A DNA stretch of 64,000 nucleotides from Lachnospiraceae bacterium (GTDB lineage Bacteria > Bacillota > Clostridia > Lachnospirales > Lachnospiraceae), in NCBI GenBank assembly GCA_017532145.1, contig JAFXJR010000046.1, positions 1 to 64,000 of the forward strand. Reading direction: 5' to 3'. The position numbers and the translations under genes were made by a program. Position 1 is the first letter of the stretch, and every line of letters starts with the position of its first letter. Under the pieces are notes generated by a model, which searched no databases, was not told the DNA's origin, and saw nothing but the letters and a program-made list of their open reading frames with translations. Shown one piece after another: positions 55,577-64,000 of this stretch.

Positions 55577-56638
55577 CTAATCCTTCCTCTCTTTTTTCAC
55601 TATCCGTCCCAGCTTCCGTACAGCCTTTTCTCCGTAATAAAGCGCTTTCTCCTTTGCTGCCTGACGCTGAATCGCCCCTTCATCATATCTGCTGCCCATA
55701 GATATTCCTCTATTTTTATACTCTTCCAGCTCCTGTCGACAATCCTGTGCTGTAAAGAGCCTTCCCCTTCGATCCTGATAGACAAAGTCCTGATAAATAT
55801 TTTGCTCAGAGGCCCAATAGCCATCCGATACATTGTGTCTCGCCCAATATTTAGGAGCAATAATCTTTTTCACTGTGGTACTGGTAAAAGCAGGAAAAAA
55901 GGCAAAGGTAGAATTAGACAGAATCAGATAGACTGCATTTTTGATGGTCACATAGTCCCCTGCCAAATCAAAATGGCAGGCCTGTACCTCCGGCAGTACT
56001 CGCTGAGCAGCCTCCACATCGTCTGTGACTACCATAAATTCCATATCTGCCCGCAGCTTTCTCATATTTTCCATAGCATCCAGCCAGTATTTTCTCCGTA
56101 GAAACAGTACTCGGCTGTCGGTATATTCTCCACCTCTGATATTGATAATACACAGGTTATCCCGGGTAAATTCATGAGAATCATATTCCTCCTTCACCCG
56201 AAGCCACTGTCTGATTTCCTCCCTATGATGCTGAAAATATCGCTCTGACTGGAGATTCCCATACAACAGAGTCTGAGCCGGAAGGCGATAAATCTCCTCA
56301 TCTGCTCCAGCTACATAGCAGCCATAGGTCATATCATGGACACATGTTTTTCGATAAAGTCTTACCTCTGCTTCCGTATAGGCAGTAAAAGCTGATAAAT
56401 CCCGAATAGGAATGCCCAAATCCAAATCCATAAAATACATCCCTTTTTTACTATGGATATTTACTGCCAGCTGCTCCTGACCTGCTGTACCAAATTCATA
56501 CCCCAAATCCTGAGCAATACACCGGGCTGAAACATAACAAAATAATTGATTCCCCAGCCCCTGACCTTGCAAAAACTCTGTGCCTATCATTGCTGGGGTT
56601 CCCAGCCCCTGACCTTGCAAAAATTCTGTGCCTATCAT
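55577..56638 (-). CDS. Alpha-1,2-fucosyltransferase-like protein (GT11) with duplicated start
   Basis: This 353-residue protein belongs to glycosyltransferase family 11. The normal N terminus GQGLGNQLFCYVSAR is seen at residues 25-39. Further family motifs are NIRGGEYTDSRVLFL (the HxRRGDY-type motif, here degenerate) and NAVYLILSNSTFAFFPAF. Residues 1-16 (MIGTEFLQGQGLGTPA) nearly duplicate residues 17-32, so the gene has a 48-bp tandem duplication covering the start codon. Only the first ATG (56638) has a good RBS (AAGGAG). The donor would be GDP-fucose, but the degenerate motif leaves activity uncertain. Confidence 0.83.
   Translation of the reverse strand: MIGTEFLQGQGLGTPAMIGTEFLQGQGLGNQLFCYVSARCIAQDLGYEFGTAGQEQLAVNIHSKKGMYFMDLDLGIPIRDLSAFTAYTEAEVRLYRKTCVHDMTYGCYVAGADEEIYRLPAQTLLYGNLQSERYFQHHREEIRQWLRVKEEYDSHEFTRDNLCIINIRGGEYTDSRVLFLRRKYWLDAMENMRKLRADMEFMVVTDDVEAAQRVLPEVQACHFDLAGDYVTIKNAVYLILSNSTFAFFPAFTSTTVKKIIAPKYWARHNVSDGYWASEQNIYQDFVYQDRRGRLFTAQDCRQELEEYKNRGISMGSRYDEGAIQRQAAKEKALYYGEKAVRKLGRIVKKERKD
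56542..56638 (-). repeat. 48-bp tandem duplication at the fucosyltransferase 5' end
   Basis: Two copies of ATGATAGGCACAGA, TTTTTGCAAGGTCAGGGGCT lie 48 bp apart with a single mismatch over about 39 bp. The second copy runs into the conserved coding region. Confidence 0.9.
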
Positions 56639-56787
56639 AAAAAGTCTCCTTCACCGCTTACCTTACAGCTTTTTTTACAAAAGCAGATTCCATAGGCCAG
56701 TATCTTTGTATACCCTTCATCTATCGGGTCTGCAGCATACTTTTTTTCACGAATCTGTGACAAAGCCCTTTCACACCCTGCTTCCAT

Positions 56788-57639
56788 TTATCTTTTCTTC
56801 AATAATCGCCTTAGCCTCTGAAACCGTTTTCCCTGCTCTCTTTCCTTTTCCTGCAGGATAGCTTCCTGCTCTGCCAGCTTCCGGTCAAAAGCGGCTTCAT
56901 CCTGCATCCAGGGATTCTCCTCATAAGCCGCCTCAAAAAGCACAGGCAGCATCCGCTCTACCATATGGGCTTCCGAAGGAAAATTGGGCTGCAGTCCATA
57001 ATTCATCACCTTATTCAGATTCCGATAAAAAGCTGCTGTATGCTTTTGAATCTGCTCCCGGCACAGAATATAACAGGCTCCGGGAGAAAACAAGCAGTAT
57101 CGGGGAATCACCGGATCCCGATAGATAAAACACAACAAATCGTCAAAATTGTCGAAGTACCTGTGGGGATGATTAGGAGAATCCGTATACCAAGAGGTAT
57201 TTTCTTCGATATACTGGCTTTCTGATACCAGACTGGAAATACTGCTAAGCGGAGTATTTTCCTCTCCAGCCACACTACCCGGTTTAGCAAACCTGACCCG
57301 GCTGGCTCTGTCTTCATACAGATAGGTAAAATATTGGTTATCATACACTCTGTCAAAATATTCCTTGGAGCAATGACGCCCTAACATATTTCCCTTGCAG
57401 ATACACAATACCGGAGGCAGTGTATCCCAATGGCTGGCAAAATAACTGAAATAGGTGGTAATATTATGCCCTGTATTTTCTGTACGGATAAAGCGAATCT
57501 CCTTCTGTTCCAAAAGCTTTGGCGTCTTTCCGTCATCTGAGGCATCCACCACCAGATACTCCTTACAATAGGCAATCAGCTCCTCCGGTACTGTATTATA
57601 ATTATGAATCAGAAAAAAGTTGTCTGTTTTTTTTATCAA
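56788..57639 (-). CDS. DUF3431 family glycosyltransferase-like protein
   Basis: This 283-residue protein resembles DUF3431, a family of GT-A-like proteins near polysaccharide genes. It has IRTENTGHNITTYFSYFASH near residue 50 and LFSPGACYILCREQIQKH near residue 180. A helical, charged C-terminal end (KLAEQEAILQEKEREQG) follows. No catalytic role has been shown for the family. It is 35 bp after the GT17-like gene and likely co-transcribed. The assignment to DUF3431 is from memory of its motifs. Confidence 0.65.
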   Translation of the reverse strand: MIKKTDNFFLIHNYNTVPEELIAYCKEYLVVDASDDGKTPKLLEQKEIRFIRTENTGHNITTYFSYFASHWDTLPPVLCICKGNMLGRHCSKEYFDRVYDNQYFTYLYEDRASRVRFAKPGSVAGEENTPLSSISSLVSESQYIEENTSWYTDSPNHPHRYFDNFDDLLCFIYRDPVIPRYCLFSPGACYILCREQIQKHTAAFYRNLNKVMNYGLQPNFPSEAHMVERMLPVLFEAAYEENPWMQDEAAFDRKLAEQEAILQEKEREQGKRFQRLRRLLKKR

Positions 57640-57674
57640 AATCCTCCCTCCTTTTCTTTAAGCAGGAAAACACC

Positions 57675-58538
57675 TTATTTCCAAAATTCGTACCATTTAG
57701 GCTGCTGAAACATCAGATAGCGATATCTGTCTATATTGTCCCGCAGATATTGAGGAAAAGTATCGTCAATTTCCACCTGTACAATCCGGGCATCCCTGCC
57801 AAAAATATCCTGATGACTGCGAATGTTTTTCTTTACTTTTGATAAGGTGGAACGATTATTGTATTCCTGATGGGCTGCACTTTTAATCTTATACTTCACC
57901 CGTTCCTCTACCGACTGGTTTTTTCCTCCACCCATATAGCTAAAATGCCATCCTCCATTGGGAACTCTTACCCCAATTTCTTTCTGCTCCTTATTCCGCA
58001 GTTCCTCTGTGGTAAACCGATCCAGCATACGATAACGACAAACCTTTGTCCCCAGCCACATCGGTCTGTCTACTCCCTCAAACTCTCCAGTTACAGACAA
58101 TAGCTTTCCTGAAACCTCCTCCATATCCAGATAACAATAAAATAACCGCTGAGCCATCATATATATTTTTCCTTCTTCCACATCAGGCAACAGCTTCCTT
58201 AAGGTATCCGGATTAGGAATCTCATCCACATCACTGAAAATAATAATATCCTCCGGCTTACACTCTGCCAGCCCTCTTGCCACTGCACATTTTTGATGAT
58301 GGTCTCTGGTAAAGGCATCACAGTCCATTGGAGTGTCATCCACTACATTGTGGATAATCTTATGCTCAAATTCCCGAAACATCTCTTTGTTTTCCGCATA
58401 GAATAAGGGCTTGGAATCTCCCGAAAAGGTAACGGTGGACTCACTGATTACAAACTTGTCCACCACCTCATTTAAAACATGCATTCTTAACAACAGGATA
58501 TCCAATTCATTAAAAAACTGAAAGCTGTCGTATACCAT
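57675..58538 (-). CDS. Glycosyltransferase family 17 (GnT-III-like)
   Basis: This 287-residue protein resembles GT17, whose best-known members are eukaryotic beta-1,4-mannosyl-glycoprotein N-acetylglucosaminyltransferases. Conserved segments are MVYDSFQFFNELDILLLRMH, ESTVTFSGDSKPLFYAENK, IIFSDVDEIPNPDTLRKLL (with a DXD motif) and NGGWHFSYMGG. In bacteria such genes sit in polysaccharide clusters and probably transfer GlcNAc or a related sugar. The start is ATG 58538, with GAGG close upstream, or ATG 58550 or ACG-led frames earlier. Confidence 0.82.
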   Translation of the reverse strand: MVYDSFQFFNELDILLLRMHVLNEVVDKFVISESTVTFSGDSKPLFYAENKEMFREFEHKIIHNVVDDTPMDCDAFTRDHHQKCAVARGLAECKPEDIIIFSDVDEIPNPDTLRKLLPDVEEGKIYMMAQRLFYCYLDMEEVSGKLLSVTGEFEGVDRPMWLGTKVCRYRMLDRFTTEELRNKEQKEIGVRVPNGGWHFSYMGGGKNQSVEERVKYKIKSAAHQEYNNRSTLSKVKKNIRSHQDIFGRDARIVQVEIDDTFPQYLRDNIDRYRYLMFQQPKWYEFWK

Positions 58539-58719
58539 ATTCCTCACCATCCTCCTTGTCAAAATTACTCTTTCCTATCCACTTTTTTGTTGCCTTATCC
58601 TTCCTGTCAAAGCGGATATTCGTTATCCCTTGATACCTATTAAAGCCAATATTCTCCCTTTACCTACCTGCTTATCCCCACTCCATATCTCCTTACCGTG
58701 AAAGACTTTCCTGTTTTGG

Positions 58720-59400
58720 TCAAAACCGGGGATATTCTGCATTGGTGCCTGCCCACTTATGAAAGACAAAGGGACGGATTCCCTTTATTTCCGGAATCAT
58801 AGATTCATGTCCAAAATATTTAGCCACCTCTAAGGGAGCATATTTCATCCCTGCTGCCTCAAACAGATGTCTGTTCTTGCAGCAGATAAATCCATCCTCA
58901 TTAAAAAATCCGTGGTCTGCCTCAAAGGGAATACCGGTCTTCTCCGGAAACTCCAGCAGCCGCTTGCTTCTAATTGATACACTATTTCCCACCCGACAGA
59001 TATTTCCATGGATATCCCGATAAGAAAAATCGTCCTTTGGCAAAGGAAAGGGTGAACCAATATAGTCATAATCCAGAAATTCATCCCTCCAGCTGTCTGG
59101 ATTTACTACAAAGCCATCCGCATGTACCAGCAGCAAAAAATCCGTTTCGATATACTGATGAATTTTATAAATCATATTATAATTAAAATCATCAATGGTC
59201 CTTAATTTATTAATATGCTTATAGACGATTCCTTTGGGCAAAAACAGGGGCTTTCTATGGGTAATCAGTACCACTTCCCCAAAGTCGATATCCTTTTTAC
59301 TGTATGCTAAAGCCTTTATGGCGGCCTTTACCTTTACACTAGTCAATGCTGCCAACGTTACATTGGGGAGCTGCAGTCTACCGTTTTTATATTCACTCAT
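58720..59400 (-). CDS. DUF5672 family glycosyltransferase-like protein
   Basis: This 226-residue protein matches DUF5672. It shows NVTLAALTSVKVKAAIKAL near residue 13 and FLLLVHADGFVVNPDSW near residue 89. DYDYIGSPFP and VGNSVSIRSKRLLEF follow. These are GT-A-like features with the family-typical HADGF motif. The function is unproven but is probably sugar transfer onto the polysaccharide. It is 93 bp after the ABC exporter gene. Confidence 0.78.
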   Translation of the reverse strand: MSEYKNGRLQLPNVTLAALTSVKVKAAIKALAYSKKDIDFGEVVLITHRKPLFLPKGIVYKHINKLRTIDDFNYNMIYKIHQYIETDFLLLVHADGFVVNPDSWRDEFLDYDYIGSPFPLPKDDFSYRDIHGNICRVGNSVSIRSKRLLEFPEKTGIPFEADHGFFNEDGFICCKNRHLFEAAGMKYAPLEVAKYFGHESMIPEIKGIRPFVFHKWAGTNAEYPRF

Positions 59401-59493
59401 TGATGAAAAGAATCTCCTTTCTGCCAGTTTATCTTTTTGCTTACTTCATCTGCTAAAGCAGCCTCTCATTCAGTTGCTCTTACCATTCATATG

Positions 59494-61260
59494 TCAGCCT
59501 GTTACAACAGTCTTTCTTTCATGTTCCTTATGAAAAGTCTGCCTCTCTACCCGATACACCGCATCACACTTTTCGATGGTAGTCAGCCTATGGGCAATAA
59601 TCACCAGTGTCTTTTTTCCATGTAATCGTTCAATGGCCTCCATAATTGCCGACTCTGTATCATTGTCTAAAGCGGAAGTAGCCTCATCAAATATCATAAT
59701 ATCCGGTTCCGTATATAAAGCTCTGGCAATTCCCAGTCTCTGCCGTTGTCCTCCAGAAATACGAACCCCCCTCTCTCCGATACTGGTATTCAATCCCTCT
59801 GGCAGTCCTCGCACAAACTCATCCATCTGTGCCTCCTTCAGTGCATACCAGACCTGAGTATCATCAATTTCTGTTTCCTCCACTCCATAGGCAACATTAT
59901 TCCGTATGGTATCGTCCAGCATAAAAATCATCTGAGGTACATAGCCTATTTTGGCATACCAGCCCGGCAGATTGGTTCTAATATCCTTTCCATCCACCAT
60001 CACCCTGCCCTGCACAGGATACAGCAGCCCCAACAGAATATCTACGGTTGTCGACTTTCCTGCACCGGAAGGACCGATAAAGCCAACCGACTTACCAATA
60101 GGAATAGTTACACTGGCATCCTTTAAAATATCCACCTCTGTATTGGGATAACGATAGGTAATATTTTCCAGTCTCACTTCTTTTTGGAAATCCATAGGCT
60201 GAAGCTTTCCTTCCCAGGCAGACGACACCTCTGTTTCCCCACCTCTTTCATGGCTATGGATAATAATATCCTCTACAGCAGAAAGAGAGGGCTCATAGTA
60301 GGCAATATTGTTGATATACGTAGAAAGCTTATTGGCACTGGGCATCAGCTTGATTGCCACTGCTGCCAGCATTCCTACCTGCTTCAGCATTTCTGTAATA
60401 TCGTTTCCCTGTGCCAGAAACACTGCTACAATCGACAGAATCCCACACATACACACCGTTTCGATTAGGAGTCGGGGAATATTTTGCATGGAATTTTGCT
60501 TTTTCTGGATGTTGTTCAGCTTATCCGCACTCTTTTCATACTGCTCTACAAAATATTTTTCCTTGTTGAGAACCTTAGTTTCCTTCATTCCATTTACCGC
60601 CTGCATAATCCATTTGGTAGTCAAAGCACTGTTCACCTGAACCTCATGACCAAACCGCCTGAGTATGGGACCAAGCAGCTTTTTATTTGCCAATAGAATC
60701 GTTCCCAACACCACACACATTACCAACGTCATCATCGGACTGATAATCAAAGCCAGTGCCAGCAGTGCCACAAAAATAAACAACTCGGTAAACAGCTGCA
60801 AAAAAGTCAGCAGCAGATTATAGGAACCATTGACATCACTCATAATATGACGCATAACCACCGGTGTACTGGCATCCAGATAAAATTCATAGGGTCGCCT
60901 TACATAGTCTTTAAACAAATTTCTGGAAGTGTTAAACTGTCCGTTATAAATAAACTGATACTGTACATAATACAGAAAATACAGATACACATTTTTCACC
61001 ACAAAAACCAGACTGAGTACAATAGCCAGCAGAATTAAAAAGTCACTGGTATTCTTAAGCTGAAAGAAATCATAAACATAACGCAGATATTCATTTTCCC
61101 GGATACTGTCCGGCTCCATGGCTACGGTAATAAAGGGAATCAACATGGAGGTTCCCACCGTTTCCAGTCCCGCTCCCACCAACATCATCAGCAGAAGGAG
61201 AACCAGCAGCTTCCTCTGTCTTTCTGTCAATATCCTAACTACCCTTTTGATTAAATTCAT
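59494..61260 (-). CDS. ABC transporter permease/ATPase (MsbA/PglK-like exporter)
   Basis: This 588-residue half-transporter has six N-terminal transmembrane helices (about 20-320) and a C-terminal ATPase. Walker A is GPSGAGKSTTVDILLGLL. The signature is RISGGQRQRLGIARALY, Walker B is IMIFDEATSALD and the switch is IIAHRLTTI. Its place in the cluster, with no Wzx seen in this window, suggests a PglK-like flippase that moves the lipid-linked repeat unit across the membrane. That is an inference. A Wzx could be encoded beyond the right edge. Confidence 0.9.
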   Translation of the reverse strand: MNLIKRVVRILTERQRKLLVLLLLMMLVGAGLETVGTSMLIPFITVAMEPDSIRENEYLRYVYDFFQLKNTSDFLILLAIVLSLVFVVKNVYLYFLYYVQYQFIYNGQFNTSRNLFKDYVRRPYEFYLDASTPVVMRHIMSDVNGSYNLLLTFLQLFTELFIFVALLALALIISPMMTLVMCVVLGTILLANKKLLGPILRRFGHEVQVNSALTTKWIMQAVNGMKETKVLNKEKYFVEQYEKSADKLNNIQKKQNSMQNIPRLLIETVCMCGILSIVAVFLAQGNDITEMLKQVGMLAAVAIKLMPSANKLSTYINNIAYYEPSLSAVEDIIIHSHERGGETEVSSAWEGKLQPMDFQKEVRLENITYRYPNTEVDILKDASVTIPIGKSVGFIGPSGAGKSTTVDILLGLLYPVQGRVMVDGKDIRTNLPGWYAKIGYVPQMIFMLDDTIRNNVAYGVEETEIDDTQVWYALKEAQMDEFVRGLPEGLNTSIGERGVRISGGQRQRLGIARALYTEPDIMIFDEATSALDNDTESAIMEAIERLHGKKTLVIIAHRLTTIEKCDAVYRVERQTFHKEHERKTVVTG

Positions 61261-61281
61261 CGTAATCCTCTGCCTCCCTGC

Positions 61282-62292
61282 TTATGACCTGTTGCGTATT
61301 GGAATAATATATCGGTCATACCACTTCACTATTTGGTAATATAGTCTTGGCCATGCCAGCATGAGTCTGATCCTTACCCGGTCTCCCACTGCCACATAGG
61401 GCTTTTGGTAGATTCTGCGGATACATTTCCTGTCCTGACGAAGCTGCCTGACGATTTCCCCGGCAAAAGTCTCTGTCTGTTCTCCATCCATAAATTCAAT
61501 ATAATAAAACAGTAATCGCCGGTAAAAATGATAGGCAGCCTTATCCGAAAGTCCTGCCAACCCTTCCGATTGGAAATAAGCAATCTGCTCCCTCCAGAAA
61601 GGAATCTCATCCTTCAGCCTTCGTTCCCCTGCCTTTTCATTCATAATGCTGCCTTCCCGATCCAACACATAGTTATAATAGGCAATATCTAAGTAAACCA
61701 GTCTTTTCATTCGGCAAAAGGCTTTCGTAGTAAACATAATGTCTTCTGAATTTCTTCCTACCGGAAACCGGATATCCTGAATCAGCCTGTGAGTAAACAG
61801 CTTACTCCACACAGAATTGTAAATCAGATATCTTTCATCCCCACAGACATAAATTTCCAGTGCCTCTGCTTTTGATAATGATACACTATTATGGGCAGAA
61901 GCGTCAATAACACCACTTTTGGTAATCTGCTTATAACGACAGACCGCAATCTCTGCTTCCTCTGTTTCACAGGCCTGATACATGGCACGATACATATCCG
62001 CTTCAATCCAGTCATCCCCGTCCACAAAGCCGATATACTCTCCAGAGGCTATCTCTAACCCCGCATTTCTGGCATCTGACAATCCTCCATTTGGCTTGTG
62101 AATTACCCGAATCCTCCCATCCCTGGCTTTATAGTCGTCACATATCCTGCCGGAGCTGTCTGTAGAGCCGTCATCCACCAGAATAATTTCCAGTTTGGAA
62201 TAGGTCTGAGACAGAATGGAATCAATACAGCGTGCGATATACTTTTCTATATTATAGACTGCCACAATAATGGAAATCAGTTTTTCTTCCAT
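61282..62292 (-). CDS. Glycosyltransferase family 2
   Basis: This 336-residue GT-A enzyme begins EKLISIIVAVYNIEKYIARC. It carries LVDDGSTDSSGRICDDY and GFVDGDDWIEADMYRAMYQ with the DXD-type motif. The C-terminal region is similar in length to the GT2 at 46993. ATG 62292 has GGGGAGG upstream, and its start overlaps the end of the fucosyltransferase gene by 16 nt. Donor and acceptor are unknown. Confidence 0.9.
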   Translation of the reverse strand: MEEKLISIIVAVYNIEKYIARCIDSILSQTYSKLEIILVDDGSTDSSGRICDDYKARDGRIRVIHKPNGGLSDARNAGLEIASGEYIGFVDGDDWIEADMYRAMYQACETEEAEIAVCRYKQITKSGVIDASAHNSVSLSKAEALEIYVCGDERYLIYNSVWSKLFTHRLIQDIRFPVGRNSEDIMFTTKAFCRMKRLVYLDIAYYNYVLDREGSIMNEKAGERRLKDEIPFWREQIAYFQSEGLAGLSDKAAYHFYRRLLFYYIEFMDGEQTETFAGEIVRQLRQDRKCIRRIYQKPYVAVGDRVRIRLMLAWPRLYYQIVKWYDRYIIPIRNRS

Positions 62293-63185
62293 AGCCTTCC
62301 TCCCCCATCTACCCTCAACATCCCGGAGGTGTAGATATCCCTGCACTCACAGGTATTCAGCCACCTGGACGGAGCCACTACCTGCTTATCCGGCTGTCCA
62401 TTCAGCCATGCTCCCCACCAGCTAAAGCTGCTGTTAGCAATAATATAGTGCCTGCACTTTCCCATCAGCATCAAATCCAGATATCCGGTTTCCTCACTGG
62501 TACCCTGAATCACGGTAAATGGTCTGTTAAATTGAGTTTCCTTTTGTCTCCCCCATTCTTCTGCCCAGGAAGTATCATTGGTAAAAATAAAAAATTCTGC
62601 TTCCGGGCAATTATCCAGCAACAGACGAATAGCTCCCTCATAATAGGCTTCTGTACAGATTCCCCCATATACCTCCTGTACCTGCAGATAGTCTCCCCTT
62701 CTGATATGAATTGCCACTGAACAGGAGGCAAGTATTCTTTGCTGATACTCCCTAAACCGGCTCTGTATTTCTTCCGGTATCTTTACCTTTTGAAAATGGA
62801 AGACCTCTCTCACCTGAGCCTCTATGGGCTGAAAATATCGCTCACTTTGGAAGCACCCACATAAATAGGCTTCCTCCTTTTCTAATACAGCCGAATCAAA
62901 GTTGACAGAAGCCTCCCGATATTCTCTGCTCCTCCTTCCCCATAGTTTCCGCCGGATACGATGAACAGGATGCAGGGATGAATCTGTTATTTCTCTGATT
63001 TCCTTCTCTGTAGCCCTGGGATAATTGATACCAAAAACGGAAAGCATAATTGGTCTGGCATTGGATAGCTTATATTCTGTTACATCATCAAATTTTACTT
63101 CTCTGCCCAGGGAAACCAGCCTTAAATATAAAGCATATTGAAACATCTGATTTCCCAGCCCTCCTGACATACGAATAATATTCAT
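62277..63185 (-). CDS. Alpha-1,2-fucosyltransferase (GT11)
   Basis: This 302-residue enzyme transfers fucose from GDP-fucose, usually to galactose in alpha-1,2 linkage. The N terminus MSGGLGNQMFQYALYLRL carries the family motif. The GDP-fucose-binding motif is VAIHIRRGDYLQ near residue 160. HYIIANSSFSWWGAWLNG is the third conserved motif. All motifs are intact, unlike in the paralogue at 55577. The combination suggests a fucosylated surface polysaccharide. Confidence 0.93.
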   Translation of the reverse strand: MNIIRMSGGLGNQMFQYALYLRLVSLGREVKFDDVTEYKLSNARPIMLSVFGINYPRATEKEIREITDSSLHPVHRIRRKLWGRRSREYREASVNFDSAVLEKEEAYLCGCFQSERYFQPIEAQVREVFHFQKVKIPEEIQSRFREYQQRILASCSVAIHIRRGDYLQVQEVYGGICTEAYYEGAIRLLLDNCPEAEFFIFTNDTSWAEEWGRQKETQFNRPFTVIQGTSEETGYLDLMLMGKCRHYIIANSSFSWWGAWLNGQPDKQVVAPSRWLNTCECRDIYTSGMLRVDGGGRLWKKN

Positions 63186-63279
63186 GGCTATATTTACTTC
63201 CTTTCTGCGGATGCAATTTTTATAAAATATTCATCCCTTTTATCAAATGTTCAGACCCATTGCTTTAGTGTCAACCCTG

Positions 63280-64000
63280 TTATATGGACTTGTGAAAGCT
63301 ATACATCCACTGCTGAAACATTAAAATAAACCATATCTGGATTCTCCATCTTCCTCTTTGGGTATAGTCCTCCCAAATTTTCCATACTGTATCTGCATCC
63401 AGTACACCTTGCTGTCTTAGTACCTTCCGGTCAATCAATCCTTCTGCCCATTTTCTGAGTTCCGGCTTCAACAGCCATTTGTCAATCGGAATGGAAAATC
63501 CCTTTTTGGGTCTTTCCATCATCTCCCGTGGCACATACCGATAGAGTACATCCCGCAGTACCTTCTTTCCTACCCTTCCCTCCCTTTTATACTCAATAGG
63601 CAAGGTCCAGGCAAATTCCACCACATCCCTATCCAACATGGGGACTCTGGTTTCTAAGGAAACTGCCATAGCTGCCCGGTCTACCTTTACCAGAATATCG
63701 TCAGGATGGTACATCAACATATCCATCAGCATAATATTGTGGTTCACTTCCTGTAAATATCCGGGCGGAAATTCATTATATTTATACGGACAATAGGAAT
63801 GCTCTGCAGCAATCTTTCTGGTCAGAGGGTCGGTTTCATAAGAAATCTCATACAGACTTCCTGATCCCCTTGCTCCCAATAAAGCAGCCTTAGTCCTATA
63901 GATGGGATTAGCAGCCAGAGGACTATGCAATAACAAAACACTACTAGGCTTTCTGATGATATAAGGAATCCTTTTCATCTTATTCCAAATCCGGCTTACT
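63280..64000 (-). CDS. asnB: Asparagine synthase (glutamine-hydrolysing), C-terminal part (cut by window edge)
   Basis: Only the C-terminal 240 residues are in the window, and the frame is open to the right edge. The synthase-domain features are MLMYHPDDILVKVDRAAMA, SLETRVPMLDRDVVEFAW and KGFSIPIDKWL. AsnB-like amidotransferases are common in polysaccharide clusters, where they may amidate uronic acids or act on other carboxylates. The N-terminal glutaminase domain lies outside, so its state is not known. Confidence 0.9.
   Translation of the reverse strand, partial: VSRIWNKMKRIPYIIRKPSSVLLLHSPLAANPIYRTKAALLGARGSGSLYEISYETDPLTRKIAAEHSYCPYKYNEFPPGYLQEVNHNIMLMDMLMYHPDDILVKVDRAAMAVSLETRVPMLDRDVVEFAWTLPIEYKREGRVGKKVLRDVLYRYVPREMMERPKKGFSIPIDKWLLKPELRKWAEGLIDRKVLRQQGVLDADTVWKIWEDYTQRGRWRIQIWFILMFQQWMYSFHKSI

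Overview
The window looks like chromosomal DNA of a low-to-mid GC Gram-positive anaerobe of the Lachnospiraceae (Clostridia). This rests on an HrcA/CIRCE-controlled hrcA-grpE-dnaK-dnaJ operon, rapZ-whiA-crh and hprK, DUF1846, DUF6465 and DUF3048 proteins, Lgt and many lipoproteins, AGGAGG-type ribosome binding sites, and no outer-membrane genes. I saw no rRNA, tRNA, CRISPR array, prophage or intact insertion sequence. Most genes are on the minus strand.

Region 1 (1-31 kb): a divergent NagB-like protein; an ABC importer of the sulfonate/taurine/nitrate type; a DUF3048 lipoprotein; the heat-shock operon with a perfect CIRCE operator; DUF6465, UppP, a patatin-like hydrolase with an aminotransferase, and ManA; MgtC-like and AEC transporters; a cysteine-rich protein in an operon with lgt, plus its tandem paralogue; a 1,496-residue SLH-anchored beta-helix protein; a broken foldase lipoprotein gene; a Cache/GGDEF diguanylate cyclase preceded by an omega-RNA-like element with its own promoter; a GNAT acetyltransferase whose tail is encoded by a repeat; a cyclophilin; and an internally deleted AGCS symporter gene.

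Region 2 (31-47 kb): DUF1189, class II aldolase, a lipid kinase, then murB-rapZ-whiA-crh. The Crh-like HPr has Glu instead of His15 but keeps Ser46, and hprK with a ROK glucokinase lies about 4 kb upstream. These genes suggest a carbon-catabolite and cell-wall control module. Then come a radical SAM protein, UvrC, an FtsH whose zinc motif reads HEVGY instead of HEXXH, and DUF1846.

Region 3 (47-64 kb): a minus-strand exopolysaccharide cluster that runs off the right edge. In transcription order it holds an asparagine synthase (partial), an alpha-1,2-fucosyltransferase, GT2, an ABC exporter, DUF5672, GT17, DUF3431, a second fucosyltransferase with a duplicated 5' end, a GT2-DUF6056 fusion, a polymerase/ligase-like membrane protein, a priming sugar transferase, two GT4 enzymes and a GT2. 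It ends at a strong terminator beside DUF1846.

Intergenic spaces carry several families of short, non-coding, inverted-repeat-ended elements (called A to E here). Some sit in leaders, and one has become coding sequence.
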